Shown here: one piece after another, positions 23,247 through 31,881 of the stretch
Position numbering within the stretch: the first letter of the stretch is position 1
Layout of the letters: every line of letters starts with the position of its first letter
NCBI GenBank assembly: GCA_002454505.1
Contig: DKJA01000018.1
Coordinates: 1 to 64,000, forward strand
Direction of reading: 5' to 3'
Source of the DNA: Oxalobacteraceae bacterium UBA6704
Lineage (GTDB): Bacteria; Pseudomonadota; Gammaproteobacteria; Burkholderiales; Burkholderiaceae_D
Length of the DNA stretch: 64,000 nt
Notes under the pieces: generated by a model
What the model saw: the letters and a program-made list of their open reading frames with translations, nothing else
Told to the model about the DNA's origin: nothing
The model's database searches: none
Program-made: the position numbers and the translations under genes

Positions 23247-26200
23247 ATGCAAGCCAAGGCACCCGACGCGCCCGTCGTCATCGTCCTGTCGCCGCCGCAC
23301 ACACTGCGTCCGCAGTTGCCGATCGCGGCCTGCCGCGCCAATGCACTGGGCCTGCTGGACGTGGGTGCGCTGCCGCTGGCCGACGGTCCGGCGGCCGCGC
23401 ACGCCATCGGCCGGCTGGCGCAAGGCGCGGGGCGGGGCCGCCAGTGGGGCGTGCGCTGCGACCTGTTGCAGGGCAAGGCCGCGCTGCTGCGGCAGGCCAG
23501 CGCGGCACTGGCGCTCGACATCGAACTGCCCGTGCTGGTGCTGGGCGGCGTGCGCCGCACCGACCTGCGCCGCGTGCTGCAGCTGGCGCGCTGCAGCGCC
23601 CGCACCGTGCTGCTGGAGGTGACCGACCTGGACATGGCCCGCGCGGCGCAGACGGCAGGCTACGACGGCGTGATCGTCAACGGCCACGAGGCGGGCGGCC
23701 GGGTCGGCCGGCGCGCCGCCTTCATGCTGGCCCAGGAGTTCGACGGCGCGCTGCAGCTGCCCTACTGGCTGCGCGGCGGCATCGGCCTGCACACGGCACC
23801 GGCCGTGATGCTGACGCGCGCCGCCGGCGTGGTGCTGTGCGAGCAGCTGTGGATGGCCGACGAGGCGCAGGCCGAACCCGGCGCGCGCACGTGGGGCCGG
23901 CTCGATGGCAGCGAAACGGCGCTCGTCGGCGAAGGGGCCGACCAGTACCGCTATTTCGCCCGCTCCGGCCGCGCCAGGCTGCGCGCGCTGGAACTGGCCG
24001 TGGCGGCCGGCGCGGACTGGCGCACGCTGCTGCGCGAGCACATCGCCGCGGCCGACGATCCGCTGCTGCCGGCCGGCCAGGACATCGCCTTCGCCGCCCC
24101 GCTGGCGGAGCGCTTCGGCACGGCCGGGCGCATCGTCACGGCGATCCGCGACAGCATGGCGTCCAGCCTGGCGCTGGCCGCGCAGCACACGCCGCTGGCG
24201 CCGTATGCGCCGCTGGCCGATGCGCACGGCACCCGCTACCCCATCGTGCAAGGGCCGATGACGCGCGTGTCCGACGTGGCGCCGTTCGCCCGCGCGGTGG
24301 CGCAGGCCGGCGCGCTGCCGTTCCTGGCGCTGGCGGTGCTGTCCGGCCCCGAGGTGCGCACCATGCTGGAACAGGCCCGCGAACAGATGGCGGGCGCGCC
24401 GTGGGGCGTCGGCATGCTCGGCTTCCTGCCGCTGGAACTGCGCCAGCAGCAGATGGCCGTGCTGCGCGATATCCGCCCGCCTTACGCGATCATTGCCGGC
24501 GGCCGGCCCAGCCAGGCCCGCGAGATGGCGGAGCTGGGCATCGCCGCTTACCTGCACGTGCCGTCGCCCGGCCTGCTGGCCAGCTTCCTCGACGGCGGCG
24601 CGCGCCGCTTCGTGTTCGAAGGCAGCGAGTGCGGCGGCCACACGGGCCCGCGCACCAGCTTCGTGCTGTGGGAACAGGCGGTGGCCGCGCTGGCCGCCGC
24701 GCCGCTGGACGATGCGTCCACGGTCCACGTGCTGTTCGCCGGCGGCATCCACGATGCGCTGTCGGCCGCGATGGTGTCCGTGCTGGCCGCACCGCTGGCC
24801 GCGCGCGGCATGAAGGTGGGCGTGCTGATGGGTACCGCCTACCTGTTCACCGACGAGATCGTGCAGAGCGGCGCGATCGTCGAACAGTTCCGCCGGCAGG
24901 CGCTGGCCTGCACCGAGACGGCGCTGCTGCAGTCCGGCGTGGGCATCTATACGCGCTGCGCGCAAACGCCGTTCTGCGACGAATTCGACCGGCTGCGCCG
25001 CGAGCTGGTCCTGGCCGGCAAATCGGAGGAAGACACGCTGATGGCGCTGGAGATGCTCAATATCGGCCGGCTGCGCATCGCCTCGAAAGGCATCTCCCGC
25101 AACACCGACACGGCCCCCGAAGCGCCTCGCTATCGCGCACTGCCGCCCGACGAGCAGCAGCGCGAAGGTTTGTACATGCTGGGCGACGTGGCGCGGCTGC
25201 GGCACGAACCGCTGGCGCTTGCCGACCTGCACGCGGCAGTCAGCGCGCGCAGCACGGCGCTGCTGCAGCGGCACCACGACGCGGCCCGCGCGGCACAGGC
25301 CAGGCCCGTGCAGCAGGAGCCGGTGGCCATCGTCGGCATGGCCTGCCACTTCCCCGGCGCCCGCACGGTGGAAGAGTACTGGCACAACATCCTGCACGGC
25401 ACCGACACCATCCGCGAAGTGAGCGACGAGCGCTGGCCGGCCGCCGAACTGTTCGATCCGCGGCGCGGCATCAAGGACAAGGTGTATTCCAAGTGGGGTG
25501 GCTTCCTCGACGACGTGCCGTTCGACCCGCAGCGCTACGGCATTCCGCCGGCCAGCCTGGCCCACATCGAACCGGCCCAGCTGCTGACGCTGGAAGTGGC
25601 CCGCCAGGCGCTGGCCGATGCCCGCTTCGACCGGCTGCCGTTCCCGCGCGGCCGCACCGCGTGCATCATGGCCGTCGGCGGCATCGCCGACCTGAGCGCG
25701 ATCTACAACTTCCGCACGCTGCTGCCCGTCTACCTGGCGCGCGTCGCTGCCGTGCCGGCCGAACAGCGCGAACGCATCGTCAGCACGCTGTTCGAGCACG
25801 AGCTGCCGCCGTGGACGGAAGACACCTTCCCCGGCATCCTCGGCAATGTCGTGTCGGGCCGCATCGCCAACCGGCTCGACTTGGGCGGCAGCAATTTCAC
25901 CATCGATGCGGCCTGTGCGTCGTCGCTGGCGGCGCTCGACGCGGGCGTGCGCCAGCTGCGCGATGGCAGCGCGGACGTGGCGGTGGTCGGCGGCGCCGAC
26001 TGCGTCAACGGACCGCTGGGCTTCATGTCGTTTGCGCAGACGCATGCGCTGTCGCCGCGGGGCCGTTCGCGGCCGTTCGATGCGAGCGCGGACGGCATCG
26101 CCATCAGCGAAGGCGTCGGCGTGGCCGTGCTGAAGCGGCTGTCCGATGCGGAGCGCGACGGCGACCGCATCTACGCGCTGATCCGCGGCAGCGGCAGCGC

Positions 26201-29200
26201 CAGCGACGGCCGCCACCGCAGCCTGACGGCGCCGCACCCGCCCGGCCAACTGGCCGCGCTGCAGCGCGCGTACGACGATGCCGGCGTGGCGCCGGCCGCC
26301 GTGCAGCTGATGGAGGCGCACGGTACCGGCACGCCGCTGGGCGACCGCAGCGAGGTCGAGGCGCTGCGCATGGTCCTCGGCAGCACGGCACGCCCGCGCT
26401 GCGCGATCGGCTCCGTCAAGTCGATGATCGGCCACACCAAGGTGGCGGCCGGCATGGCGGGACTGATCAAGGGCGCGCTGGCGCTGCACCAGCGCGTGCT
26501 GCCGCCGACGATCGGTGTCGAACGCCCGATCGACGCGGTGGGCGGGCCCGGCTCGCCCTTGTACGTCAACAGCGAATGCCGGCCCTGGCTGGCCGAACCG
26601 GGCGCGCCACGTTATTGCGGCGTCAGCGCGTTCGGCTTCGGCGGCACCAACTTCCACGCGGTGCTGTCCGACTACGCGGGCGCCTACCGGCAGGACGACC
26701 GCCGCGACCTGCACCCGCGCCCCGTCGAAGTGTTCGCGCTGGCCGGCGCCGACCGCGCCGAACTGGCCGCCGGCCTGACCCGCCTCGAAGCGGCGCTGCG
26801 CGAGCCGGCGCCGCCCGCGCTGGCCCAGCTGGCCTATGCGCTGTACCGCGAACAGCACGTGCTGCGCAAGGCCAACGGCGGGCAGCCGTGCCGGCTGGCG
26901 TTCTGCGCATCGACCATCGCCGAACTGGCGGCTCACTGCGCGCGGGCGCAAACACTGCTGCAGGCACCGGCCGGCGCCACGGTGCCGCCGGGCCTGCACT
27001 TCCGCGAAAGCGCCATCCACCTGGGCGGCGTGTGCTTCCTGTTCCCCGGCCAGGGCGCGCAGAAGCTCAACATGCTGCGCGACCTGGTCACCGGCATGCC
27101 GGACCTGCACCACCACTTCCAGCACAGCGGCACGGACGACACGCTGCCGCAGCCGCCCATCGCCGAACTGGTCTATCCGCGCCCCGTGTTCAGCGATGCG
27201 GAGCGGGTGCTGCAGCAGGAGGCGCTCAATGCCACGTCGGTGGCGCAGCCGGCGCTGGGCATGGTGGAGATGGCCGCCTGCGAACTGCTGGGCCGCTTCG
27301 GCCTGCGGCCCGACTTCGTGGCGGGCCACAGTTATGGCGAGTATGCGGCGCTGTGCGCGGCCGGCGTGATCGCGCCGGCCAGCCTGCAGGCGCTGTCGCT
27401 GGTGCGCGGCGCCCTGTCCGAACTGGCGCCGCCGGGCACGATGGCGGCCGTCGACACGGACGCCGCGCGCACCGCTGCGCTGCTGGCCGAGCACAATATC
27501 GACGCCACCGTGGCCAACCTGAATGCGCCGGACCAGACCATCGTGGCCGGCAGCATCGAGGCGATCCGCCGCGCCGCGGCACTGCTGCCGGCGGCCGGCG
27601 TGCGCGTCAAGCAGCTGGCGGTCGGCAGCGCGTTCCACTGCCGGCAGATGGAAGCGGTCGGCGAAGCGCTGGCCGAGCACCTGGCCCGCACGTCGTTTGC
27701 CGCGCCCCGCATCCCCGTCTACAGCAACCTGACCGCCAGCCCCTATCCGGACGACCCGGCCACCATCCGCGCGCTGCTGGCGCGCCACATCGCCGAGCCG
27801 GTGCGCTTTGCCGATTCCGTCGATGCGCTGTACCAACGGGGCGCCCGCGTGTTCATCGAGTGCGGCCCGGGCATGGCGCTGTCCGGCCTCGTTGCCCGCA
27901 ACCTGGCGGGCCGGCCGCACCTGGCGCTGGCCGTCGACGCGCCGGGCCGCAACGGCTGGCAGCAGCTGGGCCAGCTGCTGTGCCAGGCAATGGCCGCCGG
28001 CCTGCCGCTGCATTTGGCGCCGTGGTTTGCCGGCCGCGGCCTGGCACAGCACGACCTGGACGAAGCGCGGCAGGCGGCCCGGGCCGCCGCGACGCATGGC
28101 CCGCTGACGTGGCGCGTCAACGGCGGCCGTGCCGCGCCGTGGGTGGCACCGCCCGCCAGGGTCGCGCCGCCCCTCCCGGCGGCGCCGGACGTGCCGGTCG
28201 CCGTACCGCCGCGCCGGCCACCGATTCCCCGCAGTCCCATAAGGAGATTCACCATGAACGAAGCAGAGCTGATGCCGGAGGGCCGCCCGCCGGCCATGCC
28301 CGGCGTGACGGACAGTGCCTACGCGCACATCCAGCATGGGCTGGTGCGCTTGCTCGACCTGCAGTGCGAGCAGCAGCGCAGCCTGCGCCATTTCCTCGAT
28401 TTCCAGGCGCAGCTGGCCGGCATGCAGCTGCGTGACGGCGCGGCCGGCCAGCCGGATATGGCGCTGGTGGCCATGGCGCCGGCGCCGGCGCTGGCGCCGC
28501 TGAACGCCGCGCCCCGCATGGCGCCCGCGGCAACCAGGCCTGCGCCGGAACCCGTGCCCGCCGCCGAGCCGCTGGGCGCGGCCGTCGCGCCGCCGGTGCT
28601 GCCGGCGCCGTTCGATCCGGCCGCCGCGCCGGCTGCCGGGCCGATCACGCTGTCCGCGTCGTCCGCGCCGCTGGCGGATGCGCCGCCGACGCCGGAGGAA
28701 TTCCGCGCCGAGCTGCTGAAGGCCGTGTCCGACCGCACCGGCTACCCGGTGGACATGCTGAACCCGGATGCCCACCTGGAGGCGGAGCTGGGCATCGACT
28801 CGATCAAGCGCATCGAGATCTTCAGCGGGCTGACGGAGCGCTACCGGCTGGTGGGCGATGGCGACGAGGAGAGCGTCATCGAAACGCTGTCCGGCTTCAA
28901 GTCGCTGAACGACATCGTCGGCTGGTATGCGGCGATGGTGGCTGGCGCGGACGTGCCGGCGGCGCTGCTGGCGGGAGGGTCCACGCCAAAAAAAGCGCCG
29001 GCTCCACTTCCCCTGCCCGTTGAGGAAGTGGAGTCCGACGACCCGGTGCTGTGCTACGTGGTCGGCACCAGTGCCGCCGCCATGCCGGCGCCCGGCACCG
29101 CCATCGAAGGCGGCAATGTGCTGCTGGCCGGCGCCGACAGCCCGCTGGCGGCGGCACTGGCCGCGGCGCTGGCCGCCGATGGCCACACGGTTTCCCGGCT

Positions 29201-30623
29201 GATACCGGGCGACGCCACCATCGCGCTGGGGGACGAGCGCTGGCAGGCCGACCTGGCCGATCCCGCCGCGCTGGCGCCGCTGGCGGAACTGCTGGCCGCC
29301 GCCGGCCGCACGCCGCGAATGCTGGTCAACCTGATGAGCTGCGCCGGTACCACGGAAGACGCTCGCCACGACGATCACCATGGCGACGCGCGCGCGCTGT
29401 TCCTGCTGCTGAAACTGTTCGAAAGCCCGCTGAAGCAGGGCGCCGGCCGGCTCGTCAACGTCACGTCGTTCGACGGCCGCTTCGGCCTCGGCGGCGCATC
29501 GCTGCCGCCCGCCGCCAGTGCCGGCACGCTGGGCGTGGCCAAGTCCGTGCGGCGCGAATGGCCGGCGCTGCGCGTCAAATGCATCGACATCGCGCCGGCG
29601 CTGGAGCCGGCCTGGCTGGCCGCGCAGGTGGCCGCCGAACTGCGCAGCGATGAACCGGCAGCGGAGGTCGAAGTGGAAGTGGGTTATGGGCCCGAGGGAC
29701 GCTGCCGCATCGACCTGGCGCCGCGGCCGGCCGGCGGCGACCTGTCCGCGCTGGCGCTGGAACCGGGCGCCGTGCTGCTGGTGACGGGCGGCGCGGACGG
29801 CATCACGGCCGACATCACGCGCATGCTCGCGCAGCGGTACCGGCCCCGTCTCGTGCTGGTGGGGCGCAGCGCCCTGCCGGGCGAGGAAGACGAAGCGACG
29901 GCCGCGGCGACCGACCCGGCCGCGCTGAAGCAGCTGCTGATCGCGCAGATGCGCATGCAGGGCGCGGTGACGCCGGCCAGCGTCGATGCGGCGCTGCAGC
30001 GCATCCTGAAGGACCGCCGCATCCGCGCCAACCTGGCCGCCATGCGCGAGGCCGGCTGCGAAGTGGAATACCACGGCCTGGACGTGCGCGACGATGCCGC
30101 GTTCGGCCGGCTGATCGACGACCTGTACATCCGGCTGGGCCGCATCGATGGCGTGCTGCATGGCGCCGGCATCATCAGCGACAAGCTGCTCGGCGCGAAG
30201 CCGGTGGCGGCGTTCGACGCCGTGTTCGATACCAAGGTGCGCCCCGCCCTCGTGCTGGCGCACAAGCTGGACCTGGCGAGCCTGCGCTTCCTCGTGTTCT
30301 TTTCATCGGTGGCCGGGCGCTTCGGCAATATCGGCCAGGCCGACTACAGCGCCGCCAACGAAGTGCTGAACAAGCTGGCCGGCCAGCTGGCCCACGCCTG
30401 GCCGCAACTGCACGCGGTGGCCATCAACTGGGGGCCGTGGGATGCCGGCATGGTCAACGACGACCTGCGCAAGCTGTATGCGGCTCACGCGATCCGGCCG
30501 ATCGCCGTCGACACGGGCCTGCGCCGCTTCATCGAGGAACTGGGCCGCGGCGCACGCGGCCAGCCCGAAGTCGTCATCTCGTCCAGCATCGGCCGGCTGG
30601 CGGCATTGCAGTGGGGCCGCTGA
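23247..30623 (+). CDS. PfaA-like iterative type I polyketide synthase with tandem N-terminal NMO domains
   Basis: The protein has 2,458 residues; AGGAGG five bases before ATG 23247 fixes the start. Order: NMO-like barrel 1 (about 8-215, GHEAGG at 146-151); NMO/PfaD-like barrel 2 (328-620, IVQGPMTR, ECGGH at 461-465); ketosynthase (691-1145; C890 in DAACASS, H1025 in EAHGTGT, H1063 in GHTKVAAG); acyltransferase (1260-1560; S1362 in GHSYGEY, H1464); Pro-rich linker; one ACP (S1852 in LGIDSIKR, the PUFA-synthase-type motif); ketoreductase (NADPH loop TGGADGIT near 2180, S2354, Y2367). With the dehydratase/PPTase two genes on, all fatty-acid cycle activities are present. It probably works iteratively on malonyl units. 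A strong internal ribosome-binding site and in-frame ATG lie at 28241-28256. Confidence 0.9.
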   Translation: MQAKAPDAPVVIVLSPPHTLRPQLPIAACRANALGLLDVGALPLADGPAAAHAIGRLAQGAGRGRQWGVRCDLLQGKAALLRQASAALALDIELPVLVLGGVRRTDLRRVLQLARCSARTVLLEVTDLDMARAAQTAGYDGVIVNGHEAGGRVGRRAAFMLAQEFDGALQLPYWLRGGIGLHTAPAVMLTRAAGVVLCEQLWMADEAQAEPGARTWGRLDGSETALVGEGADQYRYFARSGRARLRALELAVAAGADWRTLLREHIAAADDPLLPAGQDIAFAAPLAERFGTAGRIVTAIRDSMASSLALAAQHTPLAPYAPLADAHGTRYPIVQGPMTRVSDVAPFARAVAQAGALPFLALAVLSGPEVRTMLEQAREQMAGAPWGVGMLGFLPLELRQQQMAVLRDIRPPYAIIAGGRPSQAREMAELGIAAYLHVPSPGLLASFLDGGARRFVFEGSECGGHTGPRTSFVLWEQAVAALAAAPLDDASTVHVLFAGGIHDALSAAMVSVLAAPLAARGMKVGVLMGTAYLFTDEIVQSGAIVEQFRRQALACTETALLQSGVGIYTRCAQTPFCDEFDRLRRELVLAGKSEEDTLMALEMLNIGRLRIASKGISRNTDTAPEAPRYRALPPDEQQREGLYMLGDVARLRHEPLALADLHAAVSARSTALLQRHHDAARAAQARPVQQEPVAIVGMACHFPGARTVEEYWHNILHGTDTIREVSDERWPAAELFDPRRGIKDKVYSKWGGFLDDVPFDPQRYGIPPASLAHIEPAQLLTLEVARQALADARFDRLPFPRGRTACIMAVGGIADLSAIYNFRTLLPVYLARVAAVPAEQRERIVSTLFEHELPPWTEDTFPGILGNVVSGRIANRLDLGGSNFTIDAACASSLAALDAGVRQLRDGSADVAVVGGADCVNGPLGFMSFAQTHALSPRGRSRPFDASADGIAISEGVGVAVLKRLSDAERDGDRIYALIRGSGSASDGRHRSLTAPHPPGQLAALQRAYDDAGVAPAAVQLMEAHGTGTPLGDRSEVEALRMVLGSTARPRCAIGSVKSMIGHTKVAAGMAGLIKGALALHQRVLPPTIGVERPIDAVGGPGSPLYVNSECRPWLAEPGAPRYCGVSAFGFGGTNFHAVLSDYAGAYRQDDRRDLHPRPVEVFALAGADRAELAAGLTRLEAALREPAPPALAQLAYALYREQHVLRKANGGQPCRLAFCASTIAELAAHCARAQTLLQAPAGATVPPGLHFRESAIHLGGVCFLFPGQGAQKLNMLRDLVTGMPDLHHHFQHSGTDDTLPQPPIAELVYPRPVFSDAERVLQQEALNATSVAQPALGMVEMAACELLGRFGLRPDFVAGHSYGEYAALCAAGVIAPASLQALSLVRGALSELAPPGTMAAVDTDAARTAALLAEHNIDATVANLNAPDQTIVAGSIEAIRRAAALLPAAGVRVKQLAVGSAFHCRQMEAVGEALAEHLARTSFAAPRIPVYSNLTASPYPDDPATIRALLARHIAEPVRFADSVDALYQRGARVFIECGPGMALSGLVARNLAGRPHLALAVDAPGRNGWQQLGQLLCQAMAAGLPLHLAPWFAGRGLAQHDLDEARQAARAAATHGPLTWRVNGGRAAPWVAPPARVAPPLPAAPDVPVAVPPRRPPIPRSPIRRFTMNEAELMPEGRPPAMPGVTDSAYAHIQHGLVRLLDLQCEQQRSLRHFLDFQAQLAGMQLRDGAAGQPDMALVAMAPAPALAPLNAAPRMAPAATRPAPEPVPAAEPLGAAVAPPVLPAPFDPAAAPAAGPITLSASSAPLADAPPTPEEFRAELLKAVSDRTGYPVDMLNPDAHLEAELGIDSIKRIEIFSGLTERYRLVGDGDEESVIETLSGFKSLNDIVGWYAAMVAGADVPAALLAGGSTPKKAPAPLPLPVEEVESDDPVLCYVVGTSAAAMPAPGTAIEGGNVLLAGADSPLAAALAAALAADGHTVSRLIPGDATIALGDERWQADLADPAALAPLAELLAAAGRTPRMLVNLMSCAGTTEDARHDDHHGDARALFLLLKLFESPLKQGAGRLVNVTSFDGRFGLGGASLPPAASAGTLGVAKSVRREWPALRVKCIDIAPALEPAWLAAQVAAELRSDEPAAEVEVEVGYGPEGRCRIDLAPRPAGGDLSALALEPGAVLLVTGGADGITADITRMLAQRYRPRLVLVGRSALPGEEDEATAAATDPAALKQLLIAQMRMQGAVTPASVDAALQRILKDRRIRANLAAMREAGCEVEYHGLDVRDDAAFGRLIDDLYIRLGRIDGVLHGAGIISDKLLGAKPVAAFDAVFDTKVRPALVLAHKLDLASLRFLVFFSSVAGRFGNIGQADYSAANEVLNKLAGQLAHAWPQLHAVAINWGPWDAGMVNDDLRKLYAAHAIRPIAVDTGLRRFIEELGRGARGQPEVVISSSIGRLAALQWGR
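28241..28256 (+). promoter_or_regulatory. Internal ribosome-binding site and in-frame ATG inside the polyketide synthase gene
   Basis: AAGGAGATTCACC is followed by ATG at 28254, which is in frame with the synthase (Met1670). The spacing of seven to eight bases is ideal. It lies in the Pro-rich linker between AT and ACP. Initiation here would give a 789-residue ACP-ketoreductase protein in addition to the full-length synthase. A TAA (28239-28241) in another frame overlaps the site, as expected if two genes were once adjacent and later joined by a small indel. Confidence 0.6.
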
Positions 30624-30657
30624 CCCATTCTTCATCTCTGCCAACCAGGAGAATCCC

Positions 30658-31881
30658 ATGAACCATCCGTCTTCCGCGCCGCTGCTGGTGAACTTCCAGC
30701 CGGCCCAGGTCAGCAAGCCCGTGTCGCAGAAGATCGCGCTGCAGATTTCCGCGTTCGGCCTGGCGCGGGGCTATTGCAAGCAGCACGGCATCGCCAGCAT
30801 CGACGGCATGCTGAACGTGCTGCAGGAAATGCGCGGCAAGTTCGACAAGTACGGCGTGTCGTCGAACCTGATCCGGCGGCGCCAGCTGGTGCTGTTCCCG
30901 CGGCTGCGCGACATGCGCATCTCCGGCGGCGAGCTGGTACTGAGCAAGCCGGAACACGAGCACCTGCAGCTGTTCGCCGACCAGAACGACACCAAGGGCC
31001 TCGACCTGAAGCAGCGCCACGCCAGCTACGGCAAGATCGTCGGCGACTGCCTCGACGACATGTACGCCGACACGCCGCAGGCGCCGGACGACCTGATCCA
31101 CGTCACCTGCTCCGGCTACCTGGCACCCAGCCCCGTGGAGCGGATGGTCGCGCGGCGCGAGTGGTTCGACACCACCGTCACGCACAGTTACCACATGGGC
31201 TGCTATGGCGCTTTCCCGGCGATCCGCATGGCGCATGGCTTCCTTGCCTCGTCGCGGGCCGGCGCCGCGCGGCCCAAGTCGCAGGTGGACATCGTGCACA
31301 CCGAGCTGCTGTCCGGCCACCACAATATCGAGGACAGCGGCATCGAGAACATCATCACGATGACGCTGTTTGCCGACGGCTTCGTCAAGTACTCGCTGTG
31401 CACCGAGGAACACGCCCGCGAGCACGGCCTGCGTGGCCTGCGCGTGCTGGCTTATGAAGAACACCTGCTGCCCGATTCGGCCGACGACATGACGTGGGTG
31501 CCGGCTGCGCACCAGTTCCAGATGACGCTGTCGATCATGGTCCCGGTGATCATCAAGCGCCATGTGCGCGCGTTCGTGACGAAGCTGCTGCGCGGCGTGG
31601 GCATCGACTTCGAGCGTGACCGCGCCCGGCTGATGTTCGCGATCCACCCGGGCGGGCCGAAGATCGTCGAACACGTGCAGGAGGAACTGGGCCTCGATCC
31701 GGACCAGGTGGCCATCAGCCGCGAAGTCTTCCGCGAGCACGGCAATATGTCGTCCGCCACGGTGCCGCACATCCTCAAAGGCATCCTGGAAGAAAAGGCG
31801 ATCCGTGCCGGCACGCCGGTGGTCTGCCTCGGCTTCGGCCCCGGCCTGACGGTCACCGGCCTCGTCGTGGAGAAAACGTGA
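30658..31881 (+). CDS. Type III polyketide synthase (chalcone/stilbene synthase family)
   Basis: The 407-residue protein has the thiolase fold of type III PKS with a complete catalytic triad: C182 (YHMGCYGAFPAIR), H330 (FAIHPGGPKI) and N363 (REHGNMSSATVPHIL). The GFGPG motif near the C terminus (CLGFGPGLTV) is the family signature. AGGAGA six bases upstream fixes ATG 30658; the gene follows the type I synthase by 34 bases and overlaps the next ATG by one base. Bacterial relatives extend long acyl starters with malonyl-CoA to alkylpyrones or alkylresorcinols (as in Azotobacter ArsB/ArsC, which receive the acyl chain straight from a type I synthase). A similar hand-over from the neighbour synthase is inferred here. 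Confidence 0.88.
   Translation: MNHPSSAPLLVNFQPAQVSKPVSQKIALQISAFGLARGYCKQHGIASIDGMLNVLQEMRGKFDKYGVSSNLIRRRQLVLFPRLRDMRISGGELVLSKPEHEHLQLFADQNDTKGLDLKQRHASYGKIVGDCLDDMYADTPQAPDDLIHVTCSGYLAPSPVERMVARREWFDTTVTHSYHMGCYGAFPAIRMAHGFLASSRAGAARPKSQVDIVHTELLSGHHNIEDSGIENIITMTLFADGFVKYSLCTEEHAREHGLRGLRVLAYEEHLLPDSADDMTWVPAAHQFQMTLSIMVPVIIKRHVRAFVTKLLRGVGIDFERDRARLMFAIHPGGPKIVEHVQEELGLDPDQVAISREVFREHGNMSSATVPHILKGILEEKAIRAGTPVVCLGFGPGLTVTGLVVEKT

Noticed and set aside
22992..30263. A 2,423-codon open frame antisense to the polyketide synthase
   Set aside because: It mirrors the GC-rich third positions of the real gene, is dominated by Arg/Gln/His/Ala and shows no family pattern. The plus-strand frame carries complete KS, AT, ACP and KR motifs.
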